DNA from: Pigmentiphaga sp.
GTDB taxonomy: Bacteria; Pseudomonadota; Gammaproteobacteria; Burkholderiales; Burkholderiaceae_B
DNA length: 64,000 nt
Reading direction: 5' to 3'
NCBI GenBank assembly: GCA_023228945.1
Contig: JALOAI010000001.1
Location: 1 to 64,000, forward strand
Below the pieces are notes generated by a model, which ran no database searches, was not told the origin of the DNA, and saw only the letters and a program-made list of their open reading frames with translations. Of the stretch, positions 50,922-58,984 are shown piece by piece. Position numbers and translations under genes: made by a program. Each line of letters begins with the position of its first letter. The stretch's first letter is position 1.

Positions 50922-51138
50922 GGATGTGCGTTCCGGGTTGGAAAAAAATGGGGCGGCCGCCTGCGCGGTGCCGCCGACGGCCTCGAGCGCCGTGAAACCC
51001 CAATGATATGCCATGTTGCCGCGCCGGAAGGGCAGGCTTCGTCCGCGCGCGGTAAACTAGGCAATTGTCCGTTATTCACCCATGCGCCAAGGGCTGGTTT
51101 GTTTTGCCTGGCGGCGGGGCCACCGGAGTTCGAATTCC

Positions 51139-52317
51139 ATGACAGCGGTATCCAGCGCGCCACAGGCCGCGCCGTCCAATATTGCCCCGGTTTCCGAGAT
51201 CCTGGAGGATCTGAAAGCCGGCCGCATGGTGATCCTGATCGACGAAGAAGATCGCGAGAACGAGGGCGACATCGTCATGGCCGCCGAGTTCGTCACTCCC
51301 GAAGCCATCAACTTCATGGTCACGCATGCGCGTGGTCTGGTCTGCCTCACGCTCACCGAAGAACGCTGCGATCAGCTCGGCCTGCAGCCCATGGTGCGCG
51401 CCAACGGCACGCGCTACGGTACCAACTTCACGGCCTCGATCGAGGCGGCCACCGGCGTTACCACCGGCATTTCGGCGGCGGATCGCGCCCATACCATCCG
51501 CACCGCGGTGGCGGCCGACACCGGGCCCGAGGATATCGTCCAGCCCGGGCATATCTTCCCGGTGCGCGCCGTGCGCGGCGGCGTACTGGTGCGGGCGGGG
51601 CATACCGAGGCGGGCTGTGATCTCACCGCCATGGCGGGGCTGACGCCGGCCGCCGTGATCTGCGAGATCCTCAAGGAAGACGGCACCATGGCCCGGCTGC
51701 CGGATCTGCTCGAGTTCGCCCGCAAGCATCAATTGAAGATCGGCACCATCGTCGACCTCATCCAATATCGCAGCGAAACCGAATCCATGGTGCAGCGCGT
51801 GGGCGAACAGCGCCTGCAAACCCCCTGGGGCGAGTTCCAGGCGATCGCCTACCGCGATGTGCCCAGCGGCGCGCCGCACCTGGCATTGGTGCATGGCGAG
51901 CCGCATCCCGAGCGCGAAGCCTTGGTGCGCGTGCACGAGCCGACCAGCCTGCTCGACGCCCTTCTCAGCGGCCGGGGCCCCCACAGCTGGGCGTTGCCCG
52001 ACTCGCTGCAGGCCATTGCGCAAAGCGAATGCGGGGTTGCCGTGTTGCTCAATTGTCACGGCGAGGCCGACGATTTCTTCGCCAAGTTCGACGACCTCCG
52101 CGATTTCGAGGGCAGCAGCCAGCCGCGGCGCAGCCATGGCGAGCGTTCCGCCAGCAACGAGTTGCGGGTCTATGGCATCGGCGCGCAGATCCTCAAGGAT
52201 CTCGGCGTGCACCAGATGAAACTGCTGGGCCGGCCGCGCAAGATGCCCAGCATGTCGGGATTTGCGCTTTCTGTCACAGGGTTTGCCACCGCGCCGGGCG
52301 ATACTGGGGCAAACTGA
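51139..52317 (+). CDS. ribBA: 3,4-dihydroxy-2-butanone-4-phosphate synthase with degenerate GTP cyclohydrolase II domain
   Basis: 392-aa riboflavin enzyme. The N-terminal half (about 15-215) is RibB: MVILIDEEDRENEGDIVMAA with the metal-binding acidic loop, THARGLVCL and the GHTEAGCDL motif, making the four-carbon unit for lumazine. The C-terminal half aligns with RibA but lacks the zinc-binding cysteines (no CxxxxxxxxxCxC pattern; it reads SLLDALLSGRGPHSWAL), so GTP cyclohydrolase activity is unlikely, as in several Burkholderiales RibBA proteins. The start at 51139 gives a normal N-terminus. No FMN riboswitch is seen upstream. It heads a run to ribH. Confidence 0.93.
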   Translation: MTAVSSAPQAAPSNIAPVSEILEDLKAGRMVILIDEEDRENEGDIVMAAEFVTPEAINFMVTHARGLVCLTLTEERCDQLGLQPMVRANGTRYGTNFTASIEAATGVTTGISAADRAHTIRTAVAADTGPEDIVQPGHIFPVRAVRGGVLVRAGHTEAGCDLTAMAGLTPAAVICEILKEDGTMARLPDLLEFARKHQLKIGTIVDLIQYRSETESMVQRVGEQRLQTPWGEFQAIAYRDVPSGAPHLALVHGEPHPEREALVRVHEPTSLLDALLSGRGPHSWALPDSLQAIAQSECGVAVLLNCHGEADDFFAKFDDLRDFEGSSQPRRSHGERSASNELRVYGIGAQILKDLGVHQMKLLGRPRKMPSMSGFALSVTGFATAPGDTGAN

Positions 52318-52391
52318 AGCCGTTGCCGGCCTTTGTGGGCGGCTGTGTCCATCGTTCCGTTCCACCTGTATTCCTTCAAGAGGCTAGTGCC

Positions 52392-52940
52392 ATGATTCCC
52401 TATACCCTGAGTCCCGATCTCGATGGCGAAGGCCTGCACATCGGCATCGTCCGCGGCCGTTTCAACGAAGACATCGGCCTGGCCGAACTCGAGGCCTGCC
52501 TCGATGAACTCTCCAAGCTCGGCGTCGACGAGCGCGACGTGATGGTCGCCACCGTGCCGGGCGCCCTCGAAATGGGAGTGGTGCTCGCGCAGATGGCCGA
52601 AACCGGCGAGTTCGACGCGCTCATCGCTTTCGGCGCGGTGATCCGCGGCGAAACCTATCACTTCGAAGTCGTGAGCAACGAAAGCGCCGCCGCCATCGGC
52701 CGGGTGGCCCAGGCCACGGGCATTCCCGTCGCCAACGGCGTGCTCACCACCGAAACCGACGAGCAGGCCGAAGAACGCGCCGAAGGCAAGGGCCGCGATT
52801 GCGCCCGCGCCGCGGTCGAGATGGCCAACCTCATGGCCGCGCTCGAACCCGAAAGCCTCGACGACGACGATGAAGACGGCGCCGAGTACGACCTCGACGA
52901 CGAAGACGACGACGAGGGCACCTCGCGGAGAATGCAATGA
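52392..52940 (+). CDS. ribH: 6,7-dimethyl-8-ribityllumazine synthase
   Basis: 182-aa enzyme joining the RibBA product to the pyrimidine to give lumazine; it forms pentameric shells. Conserved parts are IGIVRGRFNEDI, VPGALEMGVVLAQMAE, FGAVIRGETYHFEVVSNESA (with the catalytic His) and GIPVANGVLTTET. The last 30 residues are an unusual acidic tail (ESLDDDDEDGAEYDLDDEDD), likely disordered. The stop overlaps the nusB start by four bases, the common ribH-nusB coupling. Confidence 0.95.
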   Translation: MIPYTLSPDLDGEGLHIGIVRGRFNEDIGLAELEACLDELSKLGVDERDVMVATVPGALEMGVVLAQMAETGEFDALIAFGAVIRGETYHFEVVSNESAAAIGRVAQATGIPVANGVLTTETDEQAEERAEGKGRDCARAAVEMANLMAALEPESLDDDDEDGAEYDLDDEDDDEGTSRRMQ

Positions 52941-53410
52941 CCGAAGGCGCACCGCGTTCGCGCGGGCGTACCTCCCGGCGCCGGGCTCGCGAGTTCGCGC
53001 TGCAAGGCGCCTATGAGTGGCTGGTCAAGGGTGGCGACGATCTGTCCGATCTCGGCCTGATCGACGCCAATCTCCGCGATCAGGAAGACTACGCCGAGGC
53101 CGACGCCGAATATCTGCGCACCTTGCTTTACGGCGCGCTGCACCAGGCGCCGGCTTTGCGCGAGCGTTTCACACCCTACATTGATCGGCCGCTGGCCGAG
53201 CTGTCGCCGGTGGAGCACGGCATTCTGCTGCTCGGCAGCTACGAACTGCTCAATCACCCCGACGTTCCCTACAAGGTGGTGATCAACGAAGCGGTCGAAC
53301 TGGCCAAATCCTTTGGCGGCACCGACGGCTTCAAGTTCGTCAATGGCGTGCTCGACCGGGTGGCGGCCGAGATGCGTGCCGCCGAAGTGCAGGCGGCCAG
53401 GCGCCGCTGA
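52937..53410 (+). CDS. nusB: Transcription antitermination factor NusB
   Basis: 157-aa all-helical protein that binds boxA RNA with NusE (S10) in rRNA antitermination. The N-terminal basic RTSRRRAREFALQGAYEWLV and the C-terminal NEAVELAKSFGGTDGFKFVN segment with the following GVLDRVA are diagnostic. Overlaps ribH by ATGA and precedes thiL by nine bases, an order conserved in many proteobacteria. Confidence 0.96.
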   Translation: MTEGAPRSRGRTSRRRAREFALQGAYEWLVKGGDDLSDLGLIDANLRDQEDYAEADAEYLRTLLYGALHQAPALRERFTPYIDRPLAELSPVEHGILLLGSYELLNHPDVPYKVVINEAVELAKSFGGTDGFKFVNGVLDRVAAEMRAAEVQAARRR

Positions 53411-53419
53411 GGGCAGGCG

Positions 53420-54469
53420 GTGGCGGCCCGGCAACCCGTGTCCGAGTTCGATCTGATCGAACGCTATTTCAAGCGTCCGATGCCGCCCGGGGTGCTCGGC
53501 CCCGGCGACGATTGTGCGCTGCTGCCCGCCGTGTCGGGCCAATTGGCCGTGAGCACCGACATGCTGGTGGCCGGCCGCCATTTTTTCGATGACATCGAGC
53601 CGCGCCGCCTGGGCCACAAGGCCCTGGCGGTGAATCTTTCCGACCTGGCGGCCATGGCCGCACAACCGGTGGGCTGCGTGCTCGCGCTGGCGCTGCCCTC
53701 GGCCGATGAGGCCTGGGTGGCGGCCTTCGCCGAAGGCTGGTATGCGTTGGCGGATCGCTGGAACTGCCCTTTGGTGGGCGGTGATACCACCCGCGCCCGT
53801 CGTGATCTCGCCATCACCGTGACGGTGCTGGGCCAAGTGCCGGCCGCGCAGGCGCTGCGCCGCGATGCGGCCCGCGAAGGCGATGACATCTGGGTTTCCG
53901 GTTGCCTGGGCGCCGCCGATGTCGCCTTGCAGCTCGCCTGGAGTCTGCGGGAGCTGCCGGTGGCGGGTGGCCAATCAGCCTGGCCGCTGCAGCGCTGGAT
54001 CTCCGGCCTGGAGCCACAGGTGCGCGAGCAGTGGTGGCGCCGAACCCGCGACGCCCTTGAGCTTCCGGAGCCGAGGATCGGCCTGGGCCTCGCCTTGCGT
54101 GGCATCGCCCGCGCCGCGCTCGATATTTCCGATGGGCTGTTGCAGGATCTCGGGCATATTCTCGCCGCCAGCGCCCGCGGCGCCGAACTGCGAGTTGCCG
54201 ATCTGCCGCTTGGTCTCCTGGAGCAACTGCCTCCCGAAGCCGCCTGGCAGGCCGCCCTGGGCGGCGGCGATGCCTACGAACTCTGCTTTACCGCGGCGCC
54301 GGCGCGGCGCGCCGAGGTGCTGGCCGCGAGCCGCGACGCCGGCGTGGCCGTCGCGCGCATCGGTACCATCCTTGAGCCGGCGGCCGGCCTGCGTGTTCTC
54401 GACCCGATGGGGCGGCCGTTGGCCCCCTGGGGGCGTGGCTACGATCATTTTGCCGAAGGGATGCCATGA
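53420..54469 (+). CDS. thiL: Thiamine-monophosphate kinase
   Basis: 349-aa ATP-dependent kinase making thiamine pyrophosphate. The N-terminal SEFDLIERYFKRP and metal-binding GPGDDCALL are followed by STDMLVAGRHF, the NLSDLAAMAAQPVGCVLALA segment, the VGGDTTRA loop and the C-terminal ALDISDGLLQDLGHI. Start codon is GTG at 53420, with a gggcagg leader. It sits 9 bp after nusB and 34 bp before pgpA, as is usual for ThiL in proteobacteria. Confidence 0.95.
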   Translation: MAARQPVSEFDLIERYFKRPMPPGVLGPGDDCALLPAVSGQLAVSTDMLVAGRHFFDDIEPRRLGHKALAVNLSDLAAMAAQPVGCVLALALPSADEAWVAAFAEGWYALADRWNCPLVGGDTTRARRDLAITVTVLGQVPAAQALRRDAAREGDDIWVSGCLGAADVALQLAWSLRELPVAGGQSAWPLQRWISGLEPQVREQWWRRTRDALELPEPRIGLGLALRGIARAALDISDGLLQDLGHILAASARGAELRVADLPLGLLEQLPPEAAWQAALGGGDAYELCFTAAPARRAEVLAASRDAGVAVARIGTILEPAAGLRVLDPMGRPLAPWGRGYDHFAEGMP

Positions 54470-54503
54470 GGCGTCGCCGCCACGGGTTTTTCAGGAGTGT
54501 TGT

Positions 54504-55019
54504 ATGACGGACCCATCACGCCGCTTTCCGCCGCCCGCGCCGCTGGAGCCCAGCCTGCGCTGGATGGGTGCCCGGCTGGCCCGCATCGTGGCGTTCGGCT
54601 TTGGCAGCGGTCTGTTGCGGCCGGCGCCGGGAACCTGGGGCACCCTGGCGGCCTGGCTGCTGTGGTGGCTGGCGGTGGGCCACGCCGCGCCGTGGGGCAT
54701 CGCGTTGATCCTGGTGTTGGGATTCCTCTATGGCGTGTGGGCTTGCGGCGTGGTGGGGCGTGAGCTGGGCCGGCCCGACCACGGCGGCATGGTGTGGGAT
54801 GAAATCATCGCCTTCTGGCTGGTGCTGTGGCTGGTGCCGGGCAACCTCTTCGCGCAGGCCCTGGCCTTCGTCCTGTTCCGGGTATTCGATATCCGCAAGC
54901 CGTGGCCGATCCGGCAATGGGAACGGCGGTTGCGCGGCGGCCTGGGCGTGATGGCGGATGATTTGGCGGCGGCGGCCTACACCGTGCTGCTGGTGTGGTT
55001 GTTGTCCGTGTTGTTCTAA
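54504..55019 (+). CDS. pgpA: Phosphatidylglycerophosphatase A
   Basis: 171-aa inner-membrane phosphatase that makes phosphatidylglycerol. The motif FGFGSGLLRPAPGTWGTLAA, the acidic GMVWDEIIAFWLVL and the C-terminal RVFDIRKPWPIRQWERRLRG with GGLGVMADDLAA are the PgpA signatures. About four membrane helices are predicted. Start ATG at 54504 has cagga 11 bases upstream. Follows thiL as in E. coli. Confidence 0.95.
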   Translation: MTDPSRRFPPPAPLEPSLRWMGARLARIVAFGFGSGLLRPAPGTWGTLAAWLLWWLAVGHAAPWGIALILVLGFLYGVWACGVVGRELGRPDHGGMVWDEIIAFWLVLWLVPGNLFAQALAFVLFRVFDIRKPWPIRQWERRLRGGLGVMADDLAAAAYTVLLVWLLSVLF

Positions 55020-55083
55020 CGGCATCGCCGCGGTCGCCGGGCCGATGCGGTTTGCGCCGCGCCACGCGGTGGAGGAGGGTAGG

Positions 55084-55602
55084 GTGTTCAACGATGAGAT
55101 CACGCGGTTGGCGAGCCAGTTGGGTCAGCTTCTGGCAGCCCGGGGGCAACAGGTGACGTGCGCGGAGTCGTGTACCGGAGGCTTGATCGCCGCCGCCATC
55201 ACCTCGGTGGCCGGTTCCAGCCAATGGTTCCATGGCGCTTATGTCGCGTACGACAACGCGGTCAAGCAAGCCATCCTGGGGGTGCGGCCCGACACTTTGC
55301 AGAACGATGGCGCCGTGAGCGAGGCCACGGTCCGCCAGATGGCCTGCGGCGCGCTGGCGAACCTGTCGGCGCATTGGGCCATCTCGGTCAGCGGGATCGC
55401 GGGACCGGGTGGCGAGGTGCCTGGAAAACCGGTGGGCACGGTCTGGTTCGGCCTGGCTCAGCGGCTGGCGCCCGAAACCGTCCGCACCCAGGCGGTCGTG
55501 CGGCATTTCGTGGGCGACCGGACCCAGGTCAGGGAGCAATCGCTGCGCTTCGCGCTGGATTGGCTGATCCAGGCGATTGCGGCAGACCCGGTCGTGGCTT
55601 GA
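55084..55602 (+). CDS. pncC: CinA-family nicotinamide-nucleotide amidohydrolase (PncC)
   Basis: 172-aa stand-alone CinA C-terminal domain that deamidates nicotinamide mononucleotide in NAD recycling. Signature CAESCTGGLIAAAITSVAGS, then FHGAYVAYDNAVKQAILGV, AVSEATVRQMA, and SGIAGPGGEVPGKPVGTVWF. I prefer the GTG at 55084 because a strong ggaggagg lies 5-12 bases upstream; an ATG at 55045 would place that site inside the coding region and add 13 residues. It ends 18 bp before the convergent DUF2007 gene. Confidence 0.92.
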   Translation: MFNDEITRLASQLGQLLAARGQQVTCAESCTGGLIAAAITSVAGSSQWFHGAYVAYDNAVKQAILGVRPDTLQNDGAVSEATVRQMACGALANLSAHWAISVSGIAGPGGEVPGKPVGTVWFGLAQRLAPETVRTQAVVRHFVGDRTQVREQSLRFALDWLIQAIAADPVVA

Positions 55603-55620
55603 GCCGGGCGGCTGGATCGA

Positions 55621-55872
55621 TCAGTCTCCCTCTTCCGCGGCCGGTTCGGCGTCGTCCGCATCCGCCATGAATTCCGCCAGGAGTTCACGGGCCAGATCGG
55701 CCTGGCCCGCATCCACCATGACCATCAGCGCATTCAGGCTATTGCTGAGCGGGCCGGGGTACAGGCTGCCAAACGCCTGGCCCTGGATGAAGAAGCGCAC
55801 GTCGTAAGCCTCCAGTAGCGCGGCGACGACGGCGGCCTCGGCGGTGTCGCGGGGGGCGTAGAGTGGAATCAT
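55621..55872 (-). CDS. DUF2007 small protein
   Basis: 83-aa cytoplasmic protein. MIPLYAPRDTAEAAVVAALL, then EAYDVRFFIQGQ, matches DUF2007 (putative signal-transducing protein), a ferredoxin-like fold domain without known function. The C-terminus is acidic (FMADADDAEPAAEEGD). It is convergent with pncC. The region upstream of its start is coding for the start of the ABC-REC gene on the other strand, so its promoter must overlap that gene. Confidence 0.8.
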   Translation of the reverse strand: MIPLYAPRDTAEAAVVAALLEAYDVRFFIQGQAFGSLYPGPLSNSLNALMVMVDAGQADLARELLAEFMADADDAEPAAEEGD

Positions 55873-55975
55873 GCCGGATCCTCCGATGAGGGGCGGACTG
55901 GTCCCGTCCGTCCTGGTGGTCAATGGCGGGCACGGCTCTTGCCGGGCAACGGTGCGTTCCAGAGGGGAGCCGACC

Positions 55976-58885
55976 GTGAACCAGCCACCTGTGAATGCCG
56001 AGGCCGAGCCGTCGCGCGATGAGCGGGACGCTCCGGCGGAGCCGCGACCCCGGGACGGTGCCAGCCAGCCATCGGACGGCGGCGGCCACACCGGCCCGCC
56101 CGCCAGCCGGCGTGGCCTGCGCCGCCGTTGGTGGCGAGGCACCGGCCGCAGCGACGCGACCGCGGTCGCGCGCAAAGAAATCTACCGCACCCTGGGGCGC
56201 GCCCTGTGGCGGTTTCGCCGGCGCACGCTGCTGGCACTGGTTTTGCTGATTGCCGCCAAATTGATGATGGTGGCGGTGCCGGTGGTCCTCAAGTTGATCG
56301 TGGATGGATTTGGTGCGCCCGCTGGGATGGCGGCGCTGCCGCTCTTCCTGCTCATCGGCTATTCGCTGCTGCGGTTCGGCGGAGGATTGTTCACCGAGTT
56401 GCGGGATATGGCGTTCATCCGCGTTACGCAAACGACGGTTGCCGACTTCAACTTACGCGTCTTCGAACATTTGCACAAGCTGGGGGCTCGTTTTCATGCC
56501 GGCCGCCAGACCGGCGCCCTGTCGCGCGATGTCGAGCGCGGTACCGCGGGCGTGGCTTTCCTGCTGGGAACGGCGCTGTTCACCCTGCTGCCCACGCTTG
56601 TGGAAATCGTGTCGGTCGTGATCATTCTGATATCCAGCTACCGCCTCACGTTCGCCGGCATCGTAGGGGTCACCTTCATCCTGTATGCGATCGTGACCGT
56701 GGTGTTCACCGCACGGCGCATGATTTTCCAGCGGCAGCTCAACGAGTACGATTCTTTGTCGACGGGCAGGCTGGTCGACAGCCTGCTGAACTACGAAACC
56801 GTGAAACTCTATAACAATCAGCCGGTGGAGTCGGAGCGGCTGCGCGACACCCTGATGCGCTGGGTCGCGGTGGGGATCGATAATCAGCGCGCCTTATCGG
56901 CCTTGCACGTGGCTCAGAGCGCCATGATCGCCCTGGGCGTGGCGGCCGTCATGCTGCTGGCCGGACAGGAAGTCCTGCTGGGTCGCATGACGGTGGGTGA
57001 TCTGGTTCTGGTCAATGCCTACATCATTCAGATCTGCCTTCCCCTGAGTGCGCTTGGCCTCGTGTTTCGGCAGACCAAGGAGGCGTTCGTCAATGCGGAG
57101 AAGGTCGGGGCCTTGCTGAATCAACCCGAAGAGCCGGACGCCGCCGTTCTGCCGGAGCTGGTTCTCGGGCGCGGCGAGATACGTTTCGAGAACGTCGACT
57201 TCAGCTATGAGCCAGGCCGCCAGATCCTGTGGGGCGTGGACTTCGTCCTCGCGCCGGGCAAGACCGTGGCGGTGGTGGGCGGCAGCGGCTCCGGAAAATC
57301 CACGCTGGCTCGTTTGCTGTTCCGTTTTTATGATGCCGATTCGGGCAGCGTGAGCGTCGATGGCCAGGATGTGCGGGAGGTGGATGCCCGTTCGCTGCGC
57401 GCGGTGCTGGGCATCGTGCCGCAAGATACCGTGCTGTTCAACGAGACCATCGCCTACAACATCGCTTATGGCAAGCCGGGTTCGTCGTTATCCGATGTCA
57501 TCGAGGCAGCCAAGGGCGCCCGCGTCCATGATTTCATCCAGGGTTTGCCGGCGCAATACGACACCCTGGTGGGCGAACGCGGCGTGAAGCTTTCCGGCGG
57601 CGAGAGGCAGCGGATCGCGATCGCCCGGGCGCTGCTCAAGAACCCGCCGATACTGATCTTCGACGAAGCGACGTCGGCGCTGGACTCGCGCACCGAACGA
57701 GCCATCCAGGGCGAGCTCGAACGCATCTCGCAAGGACGAACCACCCTGGTGATCGCGCACCGCCTGTCCACGGTCGTGAATGCGGATGACATCATCGTGC
57801 TGGAACAAGGCCGCGTCGTCGAGCACGGCACGCATGCGCAATTGCTCGCGACTGATGGTATCTACGCACAAATGTGGTCTTTGCAGCGCCAGCAGAATGC
57901 GCTGGAGGCCGCGGGCGCGCGGATCGTCATCCAGCCGCTCAATCTGGCGACGCTGGTGGCCGGGGTAGTCGATGTGGCACGCGGCGCCATCGACGAAAAA
58001 GAGCTGAATCTATATTCCCAGATCGAAGTGGAAGGGGCGCGCGTCATGGCGGATCCGGCCACGCTCCGGGATGTGGTGTGGACGATCTGCTTCAATGCCA
58101 TCGCGGTAACACCGCCTGGCGGACGGATCGGCGTGCGCCTGGCGCGCCAGCAACAGCGGGCACGCTTGACCGTGACGGACGCCCGGATCGCCCCCGGATT
58201 GGCGGCACAGCAGGCTGAAGACGACTCCGTCTGGAACGACGCCGGCGCTCGCCCCCTGGATCCCAACGAAATCCAGGCCGCCGTGGCACAGGCTGGCGGG
58301 GTGTTTGGCTGGGATACCGTGCCTGGCGGCCATGGCTTGGCATACTGGCTCGAACTGCCGCTGGCGTCACCACGGGAGCGGGCCAAAGCTTCCGGGCCGG
58401 CGGCGGCATCCTTGCACGCCCTGTCCGGCGCGCGCATTGCCTTGCTCGACCCCGACGCCGACAGCCGGGCCGTGCTCGTGGACATCCTGCAGTCGGCGGG
58501 CGCAACCGCGATTCCGGTCGCCACCGGCGCGCAATTCATTGCTCTTGTCAACGAGGGTGGGCCGCACGAATGGCCAGATGCCATCGTGTGCGACCTGGCT
58601 CTGCCCGACATGGACGGCTATGCCTTGGTGACGCGCTTGCGCGAACTGGAGGCGGAGCGCGAGGTCCCACTCGGACGGAGAGTTCCGGCGATCGCCATAT
58701 CGCGCCAACGCGGCGAGCATGGCCGCTTGCAGGCTATCATGGCTGGCTTCCAGGCGCATGTCTCCAAGCCGGTAGAGGGGGCGGGGCTGCTGGCCCGCAT
58801 CAATGCCGTCTTGGACGGCCGGCGGGAGCGCCGGGGTTCCGGCCCCGACGGACCACCGCCAAGTCAGGTGGCGCCGGAAGGGTGA
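55976..58885 (+). CDS. ABC exporter fused to histidine-kinase-like ATPase and receiver domains
   Basis: 969-aa multi-domain inner-membrane protein with an unusual order. (1) A Pro/Arg-rich cytoplasmic lead, about 1-70. (2) An Atm1/HMT1-type membrane domain, about 80-395. (3) A complete ABC ATPase with Walker A GGSGSGKST (435-443), LSGGERQ (539-545), Walker B ILIFDEAT and IAHRLST. (4) A region about 655-805 resembling a histidine-kinase ATPase domain: ADPATLRDVVWTICFNAIAV is an N-box, VTDARIAPG a weak G1, VPGGHGLAYWLELPL a G2/F-box; the phosphorylatable His domain is absent. (5) A receiver domain, about 817-945, with Asp825/Asp827, phosphoacceptor Asp873 in VCDLALPDMDGY, Ser909 and Lys931 in VSKP. 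The GTG at 55976 has an agaggggag site; an in-frame ATG at 55871 is the alternative. Substrate unknown; Atm1-type ABC core is secure. Confidence 0.85.
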   Translation: MNQPPVNAEAEPSRDERDAPAEPRPRDGASQPSDGGGHTGPPASRRGLRRRWWRGTGRSDATAVARKEIYRTLGRALWRFRRRTLLALVLLIAAKLMMVAVPVVLKLIVDGFGAPAGMAALPLFLLIGYSLLRFGGGLFTELRDMAFIRVTQTTVADFNLRVFEHLHKLGARFHAGRQTGALSRDVERGTAGVAFLLGTALFTLLPTLVEIVSVVIILISSYRLTFAGIVGVTFILYAIVTVVFTARRMIFQRQLNEYDSLSTGRLVDSLLNYETVKLYNNQPVESERLRDTLMRWVAVGIDNQRALSALHVAQSAMIALGVAAVMLLAGQEVLLGRMTVGDLVLVNAYIIQICLPLSALGLVFRQTKEAFVNAEKVGALLNQPEEPDAAVLPELVLGRGEIRFENVDFSYEPGRQILWGVDFVLAPGKTVAVVGGSGSGKSTLARLLFRFYDADSGSVSVDGQDVREVDARSLRAVLGIVPQDTVLFNETIAYNIAYGKPGSSLSDVIEAAKGARVHDFIQGLPAQYDTLVGERGVKLSGGERQRIAIARALLKNPPILIFDEATSALDSRTERAIQGELERISQGRTTLVIAHRLSTVVNADDIIVLEQGRVVEHGTHAQLLATDGIYAQMWSLQRQQNALEAAGARIVIQPLNLATLVAGVVDVARGAIDEKELNLYSQIEVEGARVMADPATLRDVVWTICFNAIAVTPPGGRIGVRLARQQQRARLTVTDARIAPGLAAQQAEDDSVWNDAGARPLDPNEIQAAVAQAGGVFGWDTVPGGHGLAYWLELPLASPRERAKASGPAAASLHALSGARIALLDPDADSRAVLVDILQSAGATAIPVATGAQFIALVNEGGPHEWPDAIVCDLALPDMDGYALVTRLRELEAEREVPLGRRVPAIAISRQRGEHGRLQAIMAGFQAHVSKPVEGAGLLARINAVLDGRRERRGSGPDGPPPSQVAPEG

Positions 58886-58984
58886 ATCCGTCGCACCGTC
58901 CAGTGGCACTTGCGCCCAGGATTTTGGAGTATTCTGGCCGCCTTTTGCCCAGATGGAAGGGCAAAGGTCCTGGCATTGCCTAAG

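Noticed and set aside
50922..51138. FMN riboswitch before ribBA
   Set aside because: The conserved RFN element blocks are not found in this divergent region; ribBA appears to have an ordinary leader.
51076..52365. Long minus-strand open frame opposite ribBA
   Set aside because: Antisense of an intact enzyme gene; no recognisable domain and biased composition.
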